From: an uncultured Clostridia bacterium
Lineage (GTDB): Bacteria > Bacillota > Clostridia > TANB77 > CAG-508
NCBI GenBank assembly: GCA_934168305.1
Contig: CAKPNF010000005.1
Coordinates: 23,030 to 87,029, forward strand
Reading direction: 5' to 3'
Length of the DNA: 64,000 nucleotides
Below, in pieces: positions 27,236 to 36,329 of the stretch. How positions within the stretch are numbered: position 1 is the stretch's first letter; every line of letters begins with the position of its first letter. Position numbers and translations under genes: made by a program. The notes under the pieces are model-generated. The model saw only the letters and a program-made list of their open reading frames with translations. It was not told where the DNA came from and made no database searches.

Positions 27236-28708
27236 TTATTTTACATCTTTATAGCTATTGTATTTTTTATACATAAATATTCCAACTAATGTAATTGCTA
27301 TAATGCTTATAATTGTTATAAACATGTTTAATCCTGTTTGTGGAAAAATTTCTTTAGCAGTAGTGTCATCTTTTTTGTTTTCTTCTTTTTTAATTTCTTT
27401 TACTTCTGTTAATTGAACTTTAGGGCTACTTGTTAGTGTAACTGTATAATCTTTTGCTTCTGTGTCTTTGTATGTTAATACTACTTTCTCATTTGTTTCT
27501 ATAGTTTTGTTTAATAGTTCTGAGTTTTTCATATCTTTTATTTTTAGTTTATATTTTAATGTGGCAACCTCATCACCTTTTAATGTTCCTACATCCCAAG
27601 TAATAGTTTTACTTTCTGGGTCAATTTTTTCTGTTGTTGTTCCAATACTAGGATTTTCTACATATGAAAATTCAAAATTATCTGTAATATCTTCTGGGAA
27701 ATAGTCAACTATTTTGACTGAATTAATATCGTTTTGTATAAGTTCTTTTACATCTTTTAATATATCTTCTGTAATTATCTTGTTAATATCTATATTACTC
27801 GCTAAATAATATTTATCAGCTGTTGGATTTGTTTCTGTTCCAAAAATATTTTCTGCTGCTTTTAACTCTTCTTCAATTGTATTTTTTATATTATATTCAT
27901 TTCCATCTTTATCTGTATTTCCATCTGTTTCACTCATACCAGTAAGCAATGTTATTGTATATATACCTGAATCTTTTAATTTTAATAAAGTATTTTTTGT
28001 ATTTTCTCCTATTTTTATATTTCCTTTATCTGTTACATCATTTGCATCTTCTACTTCAGTACCATTTACATCTGCATTTGGAATACCATCAGTTAATAAA
28101 ATAACAATTTTATTACTTGAATCTTTTGAAAAATTTTGTTGTGCTCTTTGTAGTCCTGCATCAATATTTGTACCTCCAACTGTTTTTCTCTGTAATTGTG
28201 TTTTAATTGCCTCTAAAATTTCTTCTTTATTATTGGTTAATTTTTGTCTAACAGTTGCATTTTCTAATGAGGCATTTTCGCCAAAAGTCCCTCCATTTTT
28301 TCCATGAAAGTCAATTAAGCCAATTTTTATATTGTTAGACTTGTTGTATATAGATGTTATTAATTGTGTTGCACTATTTAGTATCAATTCTTTTCTTGTC
28401 TTTCCTGTTGAAGTAACAAAATCCATACTTGGTGAGTTGTCAACAACTAAGAATATTTCTGCATAATTAGTTTGCTCTTTATCTTTTGCTGTATTTGATA
28501 ATTTTAGTTCAATTGTAACCTCTCCTGTATCTGAATTAGAATCTACTATAGTTTTAGAAATATAGCCTTGGTCATTTTCTAAATATTTTGTTTCACTTGC
28601 TTTTTGAATTACATCAAAACTTGTTTTTAATTCTGTTGCATTTACATTTACACATATTCCCATCATTAGTGCAACAGAAATTAAGATAATAAAAAATCTT
28701 TTTAACAT
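27236..28708 (-). CDS. LPXTG-type surface protein with von Willebrand A domain
   Basis: 490 residues. Signal peptide at 1-24 (LISVALMMGICVNVNA). VWA domain from about 85 to 290 with MIDAS residues DNSPS, Thr in VGGTNIDAG and Asp in LLTDGIPNAD, so metal-dependent ligand binding is possible. Then a beta domain (EVATLKYKLKIKD) and a wall-sorting tail: FPQTG, a hydrophobic segment and YKKYNSYKDVK. FPQTG is a variant sorting motif. The nearest sortase (25395) is the obvious candidate partner. A probable adhesin or pilus-tip-like protein. Confidence 0.88.
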   Translation of the reverse strand: MLKRFFIILISVALMMGICVNVNATELKTSFDVIQKASETKYLENDQGYISKTIVDSNSDTGEVTIELKLSNTAKDKEQTNYAEIFLVVDNSPSMDFVTSTGKTRKELILNSATQLITSIYNKSNNIKIGLIDFHGKNGGTFGENASLENATVRQKLTNNKEEILEAIKTQLQRKTVGGTNIDAGLQRAQQNFSKDSSNKIVILLTDGIPNADVNGTEVEDANDVTDKGNIKIGENTKNTLLKLKDSGIYTITLLTGMSETDGNTDKDGNEYNIKNTIEEELKAAENIFGTETNPTADKYYLASNIDINKIITEDILKDVKELIQNDINSVKIVDYFPEDITDNFEFSYVENPSIGTTTEKIDPESKTITWDVGTLKGDEVATLKYKLKIKDMKNSELLNKTIETNEKVVLTYKDTEAKDYTVTLTSSPKVQLTEVKEIKKEENKKDDTTAKEIFPQTGLNMFITIISIIAITLVGIFMYKKYNSYKDVK

Positions 28709-28837
28709 TTGTATCTCTCCTTTTATTTTATCTTTAAAGTGTTTTTATTTTATTTTTCTACACTTTTCTACAACAGATTATCTCATTAAAAATTTGTTTA
28801 GTCAATAGGTTTTAAATATAAAATTATAATTAAATAA

Positions 28838-29303
28838 GTTACAGTTCAGTAAGGAATGATGTTGATGCTTTGGGTACCTCCACTATGATACTTAAAGTTT
28901 ATTTCATATCTCTTCATTTCATTCAAAAAGAAAATCTAATACAAGAAAATAAGGCGCTTTCACTCAGGCTCAAAATTAGTATTATGATATAGATTTATAC
29001 TTTTTAAATGTGATTGAAGTAATCTTAGAATTTATTAAATAACTTAATGGAAAATGTTCACGTCGAGCGTAGCGAGGACTAAGTGAAAGGGTGCCATTAA
29101 GTTATTTTAGAAATTATTAGATTACGTATTGAACTGAAAAAAGTATAAATCTATATCATAATACTAATTTTGCCCGTGAACATTACTCATTTTCTTGTAA
29201 AAGATTTTCTATTTTTCATTCCAATCAAACAATATGAAATAAACTTTAAGTATCATAGTGGAGGTACCCAAAGCATCAACACCATTCCTTACTGAACTGT
29301 AAC
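28838..29303. repeat. long palindromic element, copy 2 (466 bp)
   Basis: Perfect terminal inverted repeats GTTACAGTTCAGTAAGGAAT at both ends, then complementary arms with the same order of paired and unpaired segments as copy 1. The arms pair through GATGCTTTGGGTACCTCCAC at the left end. The final base abuts the TAG stop of yraN (29304-29306). No ORF. Confidence 0.9.
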
Positions 29304-29663
29304 CTAAATAATTTGTTTCATATAATTCACATTAAATTTTCCATCTTTAACCAGAACCTCAACAACATCAAATCTAATAAAATTATTAGAACAATTTGAT
29401 TTATACAAATAATATTTTGCAGTCTTACACATATGCATTAATTTTATTTTGTTTACAGCTTCTGAAGGTTTACCAAAATTTGTACTACTTCTTGTTTTTA
29501 CTTCAATAAAAACAATTTCCTGATTATCCTGCGCAATTATATCAATCTCACCTTGCTTGCAATAAAAATTTCTTTTTATAATCTTATATCCTAATTTTTC
29601 TACATATTCTGCTGCAATTTGCTCACCTATTTTTCCTAATTCTTTTTTTTCATTTATCTTCAT
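29304..29663 (-). CDS. yraN: YraN/UPF0102 family protein
   Basis: 119 residues with the endonuclease-like fold signature GEQIAAEYVEKLGYKIIKRNF, GEIDIIAQD, IVFIEVKTR. The D..EVK pattern is that of PD-(D/E)XK nucleases, though the physiological role of YraN is unresolved. Its ATG overlaps the dprA stop by four bases, so it is the last gene of a comM-dprA-yraN operon, an arrangement common in Firmicutes. Confidence 0.92.
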   Translation of the reverse strand: MKINEKKELGKIGEQIAAEYVEKLGYKIIKRNFYCKQGEIDIIAQDNQEIVFIEVKTRSSTNFGKPSEAVNKIKLMHMCKTAKYYLYKSNCSNNFIRFDVVEVLVKDGKFNVNYMKQII

Positions 29664-30517
29664 TTTTTCTTATAATTATTTCCTGGAAGTGATATTATTT
29701 TATCTTCTAATTCAAGCATCATTAATTTATAGCTTACTTCACTAATATTTAATTTAACTATTTTAGTTATTTCATTTATATGAATTGTTTTTTCATAGTC
29801 TAAACAATTATATATATCTTTGTATTCTTCCTTTACATTTTCATCAACTTTTTTCAATTTCTTTTTAGTAAACTTCATCTCAGGATATTTGTTTATTATA
29901 TCTTCCACTTCTGTTACTAAAAAAGCTCCTTCTTTTATTAATTTGTTTGGTGTTATTCCTTTTGAACTTTCTAAATTTGATGGTATGCAAAATACATTTT
30001 TTCCTTGTTTTTTAGCTAAGTTTGCTGTTATGCTTGTCCCACTTCTATATCCTCCTTCTATTACTAATGTTCCAATTGTTAATCCACTTACAATTCTATT
30101 TCTTTCTAGGAATTTTTTCGAATCCGCTTCTTCGTTTTCTTCATATTCAGTTATTATTAATCCATTATTTTCTAATATTTTTTCATATAAATCTTTATTT
30201 TCTTTTGGATATATATTATTAAATCCACATGGTATTACTGCTATTGTGTTTCCTCCAGCTTCTAGAGCACCATTATGTGCAAAACTATCAATTCCTTTTG
30301 CCATGCCACTTACTATTGTTATTCCATATTCACTTAATCCTTTTGAAAATTCTATAGCAATTCTTTTACCATAATTGGTACATACTCTTGAACCAATTAT
30401 TGCAATTCCTGGACTTTCTAATAAATTAATATTTCCATTACAATATAAATATTTCGGTGGATTTTTTATATGTTTTAATATTGATGGATATAATTTGTCA
30501 TTTTTACTAATTTTCAT
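29660..30517 (-). CDS. dprA: DNA-processing protein DprA/Smf
   Basis: 285 residues. Rossmann-like core with IAIIGSRVCTNYGKR, VSGMAKGIDSFAHNGAL, AVIPCGFNNIYPKEN and GYRSGTSITANLA; a C-terminal winged-helix-like domain follows. Loads RecA on incoming single-stranded DNA in transformation. Overlaps comM by one base upstream and yraN downstream. Presence does not prove competence. Confidence 0.94.
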   Translation of the reverse strand: MKISKNDKLYPSILKHIKNPPKYLYCNGNINLLESPGIAIIGSRVCTNYGKRIAIEFSKGLSEYGITIVSGMAKGIDSFAHNGALEAGGNTIAVIPCGFNNIYPKENKDLYEKILENNGLIITEYEENEEADSKKFLERNRIVSGLTIGTLVIEGGYRSGTSITANLAKKQGKNVFCIPSNLESSKGITPNKLIKEGAFLVTEVEDIINKYPEMKFTKKKLKKVDENVKEEYKDIYNCLDYEKTIHINEITKIVKLNISEVSYKLMMLELEDKIISLPGNNYKKK

Positions 30518-32055
30518 TAAAATTTGTCTCCATATTTTCTATCTAAACTTCTATATTGAATTGCTTCTAATAAATGATTTTTTTCTATGTTATTTTTATT
30601 ATCCAAATCAGCAATAGTTCTAGCAACTTTTAAAATTCTTGTATACGCTCTAGCACTTAATCCTAATTTATTGAATGCTATTTCTAATATTTGTTTGCTT
30701 TCTTTATCTAATTTACAGTATTTTTCTATCATTCTAGGTGTTAATTCTGAATTTGAAAATATATTTAAATCTTTATACCTTAAGAATTGAATTCTTCTTG
30801 CTTTATTAACTCTCTCCTTTATTTGCTGTGAACTTTCTATTTTGTTTTCTGAGTTTAATTTTTGATATTTTACAGGTTTTACTTCAACATGTAAATCAAT
30901 TCTATCAAGCAATGGTCCACTGATTTTATTTAAATATTTTTCTATTGCAACTGTAGAACATTTACATTCTTTTTCTGTACTTCCATAATATCCACATGGA
31001 CATGGATTCATGCTCGCAATTAACATGAAATTTGATGGATATATTACTTTAGAATATAATCTTGATATTGTTACAACTCTATCTTCTAATGGTCCTCTTA
31101 AAACTTCTAATGTACTTCTATTAAATTCAGGTAATTCATCTAAAAATAATACACCATTATGTGCTAAGCTAATTTCTCCTGGCTTTGGTATTTTCCCTCC
31201 TCCAATTATTGATGTGGGAGATATTGTATGATGTGGACTCCTAAATGGTCTTTTAGTAACTATTCCTATATTACTATCTAACATTCCTGCTATACTATGT
31301 ATTTTTGTTACTTCTAAAGCTTCTTCAAATGTTAATTCTGGTAATATTGTTGGTATTCTTTTGGCAAGCATAGTTTTTCCTGAACCTGGTGTACCTATTA
31401 AAAGACAATTATGTCCTCCAGCTGCTGCAATTTCTAATGCTCTTTTTGCATTTTCTTGTCCTTTTACTTCACAAAAGTCTAAATCTTGTTTATCTTTTTT
31501 ATTAAATTCTCTTATTAAATCTATTTTAATAGGCTTAATATCAATTTTTTTATTTAAATATCTAACTACTTCTTTTAAATTTTTTACTCCTATTACTTCC
31601 AAATCTTCTATAATTGCTGCTTCTCTCTCATTTGCTTTTGGTAAAATCACCTTTTTTATCCCTAAATTCATTGCCTCTATACACATAGGCAAAACACCAT
31701 TTATTCTATTTATCTTACCATCTAGCGATAATTCTCCTAAAAATATTGTATTTTCTAAACTATTTGCTATTATTTCTCCTAATGATTGTAAAATCCCTAC
31801 TGCTATTGGTAAGTCATAACTTGTACCTTCTTTTTTTGTACTAGCAGGTGCTAAATTTATTACAATCTTTCTACTTGGAAATTCTATTTCTGAATTTTTT
31901 ATTGCTGTTCTTATTCTTTCTTTTGACTCTCTAACACTTGTGTCTGGAAGTCCAACAATTTCTACGTTTGGAAGTCCTCCAGCAATATCTGTTTGAACTT
32001 CGACTAATTTTCCATCTATTCCATTTAACGAAATAGTTTTGATATTTGATATCAT
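30517..32055 (-). CDS. comM: YifB/ComM family Mg-chelatase-like AAA+ ATPase
   Basis: 512 residues. N-terminal ChlI-like domain (VEIVGLPDTSVRESKERIRTA), Walker A GTPGSGKTMLAKR near 222, Walker B GVLFLDELPEF, and the C-terminal Mg_chelatase_C domain with SARAYTRILKVARTIADL. ComM is a branch-migration helicase for integrating transformed DNA in Gram-negatives; the clostridial version sits with dprA. Starts at ATG 32055 with AAGGAGG seven bases upstream. Confidence 0.92.
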   Translation of the reverse strand: MISNIKTISLNGIDGKLVEVQTDIAGGLPNVEIVGLPDTSVRESKERIRTAIKNSEIEFPSRKIVINLAPASTKKEGTSYDLPIAVGILQSLGEIIANSLENTIFLGELSLDGKINRINGVLPMCIEAMNLGIKKVILPKANEREAAIIEDLEVIGVKNLKEVVRYLNKKIDIKPIKIDLIREFNKKDKQDLDFCEVKGQENAKRALEIAAAGGHNCLLIGTPGSGKTMLAKRIPTILPELTFEEALEVTKIHSIAGMLDSNIGIVTKRPFRSPHHTISPTSIIGGGKIPKPGEISLAHNGVLFLDELPEFNRSTLEVLRGPLEDRVVTISRLYSKVIYPSNFMLIASMNPCPCGYYGSTEKECKCSTVAIEKYLNKISGPLLDRIDLHVEVKPVKYQKLNSENKIESSQQIKERVNKARRIQFLRYKDLNIFSNSELTPRMIEKYCKLDKESKQILEIAFNKLGLSARAYTRILKVARTIADLDNKNNIEKNHLLEAIQYRSLDRKYGDKF

Positions 32056-32188
32056 GATTACCTCCTTATAAAATCTTTTTTATAATATTATTGATTTTTA
32101 ATATACTTTAATATAAAATATTAATGTATATAGCTTTACTATATATAAATAAAAATGTAATTTATTTAAACAAAAGAGTGGTGAAGAT

Positions 32189-34438
32189 ATGAATAATAAA
32201 AATAATAAAAAAATTCCCAAAAAAGAAAATAAGAAAATAACAAAAATAAATCAAGAATTTAAGTCTCAAAATTTTATTTATATAAAAAAATTAAAAAATA
32301 TATTTATAGTCATTATTTTAATTTTTGTATTGTTAATAGGTCGAATTGGATTTTTACAGTTTGTAGAAGGTGGATATTTAAAAGAACGTGCATATAATCA
32401 ACAATCTATTAATCAAATAATTAGTCCAAAGAGAGGTTCTATATATGATTCAACCGGTAAAACTCTTGCTACAAGTGCTTCTGTTGATACTATAACAATC
32501 AATCCTTCTAAAATAAAAAATGAGAAGAAAGAAAGTGTTGCTAAAGCATTCTCAGAAATATTTGAATTAGATTATGATGAGACTTTGGCAAAGGTTAATA
32601 GTGATTCACAAGTAGAAACAATTATAAAAAAAGTTGAACAAGATAAGGTTGATAAACTAAAAACTTGGATGGACGAAAATAAAGTATCTGTTGGTATAAA
32701 TATTGATGAAGATACAAAAAGATATTATCCTTATGGTACGGTATTGTCTCAGGTTTTAGGTTCTTGTGGTAGTGATAACCAAGGTCTATCTGGTATTGAA
32801 GTTCAATGGGATTCTGTTTTAACAGGTACTCCTGGAAAAATAGTAAGTTCTAAAAGTGCAAGTCAAGAAGAAATTCCTAATGCAGAAGAAACATATATCC
32901 CTGCTGAAAACGGTAGTGATTTAACTCTTACTATTGACTATAGAATTCAAACTATTGTTGAAAAATATTTACAACAAGCTGTTGAATATAATTCTTGTGA
33001 AAATGGTGGTAGTTGTATTGTAATGGATCCTAAAACAGGTGATATTCTTGCAATGGCTACATATCCTAATTATGACTTAAATAATCCTTTTACTCCTAAT
33101 GAATATGTTGCAAAAACATATGATTCATTAGATTCTGAGGGAAAAACAAATGCTATATATAAAATGTGGTCTAATAAGGCTGTTTCAGAATTATATGAGC
33201 CTGGTTCTGTATTTAAATTAATTACAGCTTCTGTAGCTTTAGAAGAAAATATTACTGGTACTGATATTGCAGGAGATTTCAAATGTCCTGGTTATGAAAT
33301 GGTTGGAGATATAAGAGTAAATTGTTGGAAAACTGATGGTTCTCATGGTTCTCAATCTTTAAAACAAGCACTTGAACATTCTTGTAACCCCGCTTTAATA
33401 CAACTTGGAAACAGAATTGGTACAACTACATTATACAAATATTATAAATCTTTTGGATTTTTTGATAAAACTGGTGTTGATTTACCTGGTGAAGCAAATT
33501 CAATATTTCTTGCAGAAAATGAAGTAAAGCCTATTGAAAGAGCAACATATTCTTTTGGTCAAAGATTTAGTATTACTCCTTTACAGATGATTACAGCTGT
33601 ATCTGCAATTGCAAATGATGGAGTATTAATGAAACCTAGAATTGTAAAATCTATTACAAACACTGATACTGGTGCTGTAACAACAGTTGATACTGAAGAA
33701 GTTAGACAAGTTATATCTTCTGATACTGCCACAAAAGTAAAATATATGATGCAATCTGTTGTAGAAGAAGGTACTGGTTACAGAGCTTCTGTTACTGGTT
33801 ATACTGTAGGTGGAAAAACTGGTACATCTGAACCTAGAGCTGGTAGAGAAGATATTGATGGTTATGTTGCTACTTATGTTGCAATTTCTCCTGTTGAGGA
33901 TACTCAAGTTGTTTTATTACTTAATTTATATAAACCTCCAAAGAGCAATCACCAAGGTGGTACATTAGCAGGTCCTGTTGTTTCTCAAATGTTAACAGAA
34001 ATTTTACCTTATTTAGGAATTCCTTCAAACGAGGAAACTACAGATGATAGTGATTTAATTACAGTTCCTGAAGTTAGAAATAAAACTATTGCAGAAGCTG
34101 AAAAAGTTTTAAATAATGCTGGTTTTACTACAAAAATTTCTACTTCTAATGATAAAAATAGTACAGTAGTTACTGATCAAGTTCCAAAACCTGGAGTGGC
34201 ATTGTCTAAAAATTCTATTATAATGTTATATGATCAAGATACAAGAGTTTCTACTACTGTACCTGACCTTACAGGAAAAAGTAAATATCAAGCAACAACA
34301 GAATTACGAAATTCTAATTTAAATATTAGTGTTGAAGGAACTGGTACTGTTGTGTCACAAGATCCGCCAAAGGGCTCAAACGTTGATGCAGGTACTGTTG
34401 TAAAGGTTACTTTAAAATCTTCTAAGTCATCAAACTAA
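32189..34438 (+). CDS. SpoVD/FtsI-type penicillin-binding protein with two PASTA domains
   Basis: 749 residues. One membrane helix at about 36-55, dimerisation domain, transpeptidase domain with SVFK (about 339), SCN (about 397) and KTGT (about 542), and two PASTA domains (VPEVRNKTIAEAEKVLNNAG and VPDLTGKSKYQATTELRNS) at the C-terminus. Cross-links peptidoglycan; with PASTA repeats and a spore former it could be SpoVD or the divisome PBP2. The ribosome site GTGGTGAAG precedes ATG. Diverges from comM. Confidence 0.93.
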   Translation: MNNKNNKKIPKKENKKITKINQEFKSQNFIYIKKLKNIFIVIILIFVLLIGRIGFLQFVEGGYLKERAYNQQSINQIISPKRGSIYDSTGKTLATSASVDTITINPSKIKNEKKESVAKAFSEIFELDYDETLAKVNSDSQVETIIKKVEQDKVDKLKTWMDENKVSVGINIDEDTKRYYPYGTVLSQVLGSCGSDNQGLSGIEVQWDSVLTGTPGKIVSSKSASQEEIPNAEETYIPAENGSDLTLTIDYRIQTIVEKYLQQAVEYNSCENGGSCIVMDPKTGDILAMATYPNYDLNNPFTPNEYVAKTYDSLDSEGKTNAIYKMWSNKAVSELYEPGSVFKLITASVALEENITGTDIAGDFKCPGYEMVGDIRVNCWKTDGSHGSQSLKQALEHSCNPALIQLGNRIGTTTLYKYYKSFGFFDKTGVDLPGEANSIFLAENEVKPIERATYSFGQRFSITPLQMITAVSAIANDGVLMKPRIVKSITNTDTGAVTTVDTEEVRQVISSDTATKVKYMMQSVVEEGTGYRASVTGYTVGGKTGTSEPRAGREDIDGYVATYVAISPVEDTQVVLLLNLYKPPKSNHQGGTLAGPVVSQMLTEILPYLGIPSNEETTDDSDLITVPEVRNKTIAEAEKVLNNAGFTTKISTSNDKNSTVVTDQVPKPGVALSKNSIIMLYDQDTRVSTTVPDLTGKSKYQATTELRNSNLNISVEGTGTVVSQDPPKGSNVDAGTVVKVTLKSSKSSN

Positions 34439-34444
34439 TTTTTT

Positions 34445-34471
34445 CTAAGAGGGATTTAATATCCCTCTTAT
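34445..34471. terminator. bidirectional terminator between convergent genes
   Basis: AAGAGGGAT, short loop, ATCCCTCTT, overlapping the last codon of the minus-strand gene. Confidence 0.75.
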
Positions 34472-35103
34472 TCCATTTTTTCTTCAAGCCAATACTTTTC
34501 TGCCAACTCATCTAATAACATTATATTTTCATTATTATCTTTTATTTTTTTTAATGTATTATTATCTACTCCTTTTAAGTATGCAATCCATTCTTCTTTT
34601 TCTGTCATATTATCTAAATCTCTAATTGTAAACTTTGGTAGTTCTATTACATACATTTCTACTTCTTCGAATTTTATATTTGATTCATTTGTCATTATTT
34701 TTATAGTTCTATCATACTCATTTGTTGAAAAAAATTTAAAGTCTAATAAATTTATTGTTATTGTTCTACAAAATTCTCTTTTACTATTGTATTCTAATTG
34801 ATTTAGATGTATTTGTGCATAATACATTAGCATTTTTGTTTGTACATATATTCCATCAATAAATTGAATTCCTACATTAATTTCTTCATTTTCATCTGTC
34901 ATTATTCGAAAATCTGCAATTCCAAAATTTTCTTCTTTGGGTAAATATTTTGCTTTTTTTTTCAAGTATGGATTTAATTCTATTTCTTTTATATTTATAT
35001 TTAAAATTGATTGTATTAAATTTTTTAAAATGCCTAAACAATTTTCATCATTTAGAACTTTTCTATAAACATAATTACTGTTTGATATAAACTTTCTATT
35101 CAT
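34468..35103 (-). CDS. Rpn-family PD-(D/E)XK nuclease/transposase-like protein with altered active site
   Basis: 211 residues. Resembles the PF12784 Rpn family: N-terminal FISNSNYVYRKVLNDENC, core GIADFRIMTDENEEINVGIQF, then KMLMYYAQIHLNQL. The usual core is D...(E)xQ; here the Asp is present but the Glu position reads Gly (VGIQ), so nuclease activity is doubtful. Family members are linked to RecA-independent recombination and phage defence. The gene is isolated, with AGGTGA before ATG. Confidence 0.72.
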   Translation of the reverse strand: MNRKFISNSNYVYRKVLNDENCLGILKNLIQSILNINIKEIELNPYLKKKAKYLPKEENFGIADFRIMTDENEEINVGIQFIDGIYVQTKMLMYYAQIHLNQLEYNSKREFCRTITINLLDFKFFSTNEYDRTIKIMTNESNIKFEEVEMYVIELPKFTIRDLDNMTEKEEWIAYLKGVDNNTLKKIKDNNENIMLLDELAEKYWLEEKME

Positions 35104-35281
35104 ATATTTATAAACTTCACCTCTATTTCTAATATAAAATAATATTAATATTTCTTTAGTATTGGGGTAATTAGATCTAATTGTAATTTATACATTGAAA
35201 AAAAATTATTTGAATTAAAATTTAGATAGATTATAACTTCGTATTTTTATTATGTCAATAAAATTTAAATTTTTTATAAAA

Positions 35282-35323
35282 AAATCGACCGCAAAATTCG
35301 ACATTTTAAATTTTGCGATCGTT
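35282..35323 (-). terminator. terminator of the orphan response regulator gene
   Basis: Minus strand CGATCGCAAAATT, 10-base loop, AATTTTGCGGTCG then T7; about 18 bases after the stop. 35104-35281 otherwise holds AT-rich sequence without an ORF. Confidence 0.8.
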
Positions 35324-35338
35324 TATTTTTCGAAAATT

Positions 35339-36088
35339 CTATTTATTAGTTGCAATATAGTATCCTACTCCTCTTTTGGTGATTAATATTTTAGGACTAG
35401 AAGTATCTTTTTCAATTTTTTCTCTTATTCTTCTTACAGTAACATCTACAGTTCTTATATCTCCATAATATTCGTATCCCCAAACTTTTTCTAGTAATGT
35501 TTCTCTAGTTACAACTTGTCCCGGTTGTGTAGCTAAGAATTTTAGGACTTCAAATTCTCTTAATGTTAAATCTATAATCTCTCCTCTTACCTTAACTTCA
35601 AATCTGTCTAAGTCTAATTCCAAGTCATTTACTTTAATTTGATTATCTTTTTTTGCTTCATTAACACTTGCTTCTGATATAGGCTCTTTTGAAACATTTG
35701 ATATTTCATTTTTTCTCAAATTTGCTTTTACTCTTGCCATTAATTCTCTAACGCTAAATGGTTTTGTTATATAGTCATCGGCTCCTAACTCTAGCCCTAC
35801 AATTTTGTCTATTTCAGCATCTTTAGCTGTTAACATTAATATTGGTATATTTAAATAATTTTTTACTCTTTTGCATACTGATAATCCATCTAACTTTGGC
35901 AACATTATATCTAATAACATTAAATCTGGTTTTTCTTCTAAAGCCATATTTACAGCTGTAATTCCGTCTGTTGCTTCTATTGTTTCATATCCCTCTTTTT
36001 TTAAATTATATACTAGTACATCTATGATTGATTGTTCATCGTCTACTACTAATACTTTTTTCATTTCTTTTTCTAAATTATCTTCCAC
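35339..36088 (-). CDS. OmpR-family response regulator, orphan (WalR/PhoP-like)
   Basis: 249 residues. Receiver with DDE, phospho-acceptor in LMLLDIMLPKLDG and Lys in YITKPFS; an unusually long Ser/Glu/Lys linker (about 125-150); winged helix with TVDVTVRRIREKIE. GTG start at 36088, six bases after GGCGGA; an in-frame ATG nine codons on (MKKVLVV) is the alternative. No histidine kinase gene is adjacent, unlike the pair at 10.6-12.8 kb. Confidence 0.9.
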   Translation of the reverse strand: MEDNLEKEMKKVLVVDDEQSIIDVLVYNLKKEGYETIEATDGITAVNMALEEKPDLMLLDIMLPKLDGLSVCKRVKNYLNIPILMLTAKDAEIDKIVGLELGADDYITKPFSVRELMARVKANLRKNEISNVSKEPISEASVNEAKKDNQIKVNDLELDLDRFEVKVRGEIIDLTLREFEVLKFLATQPGQVVTRETLLEKVWGYEYYGDIRTVDVTVRRIREKIEKDTSSPKILITKRGVGYYIATNK

Positions 36089-36191
36089 AAAAATTCCGCC
36101 TTTCTGTAGCTTTATTTTTATATAGTCTATTTATATCATAATTTTTCGGATTATACAAGCTTTTTTTTTATTTTGAATTGTATTTTAGAAT

Positions 36192-36263
36192 TTTTGTTAC
36201 AGTTAAGAACCCACCATATTATAGAATTCATGTTGAAAGGGGGAGCTTGTTGGTTGTAACAAA
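36192..36263. repeat. inverted repeat in the regulator leader
   Basis: TTGTTACAGTTAAGAACC at one side faces GGTTGTAACAA at the other around about 40 bases. It lies upstream of the orphan response regulator. A structured leader, an operator or a decayed repeat are all possible; it matches no riboswitch I know. Confidence 0.35.
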
Positions 36264-36279
36264 TTTTAAATAAATTAAA

Positions 36280-36307
36280 TCCTACAATTAATTTTATAAT
36301 TGTAGGA
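36280..36307. terminator. hairpin after the NdvB-type gene
   Basis: TCCTACAATTA, 6-base loop, TAATTGTAGGA: a perfect 11-base stem about 22 bases after the stop, with only a weak T tract. Confidence 0.55.
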
Positions 36308-36329
36308 CTATAGCATCATTTACCTTGTA

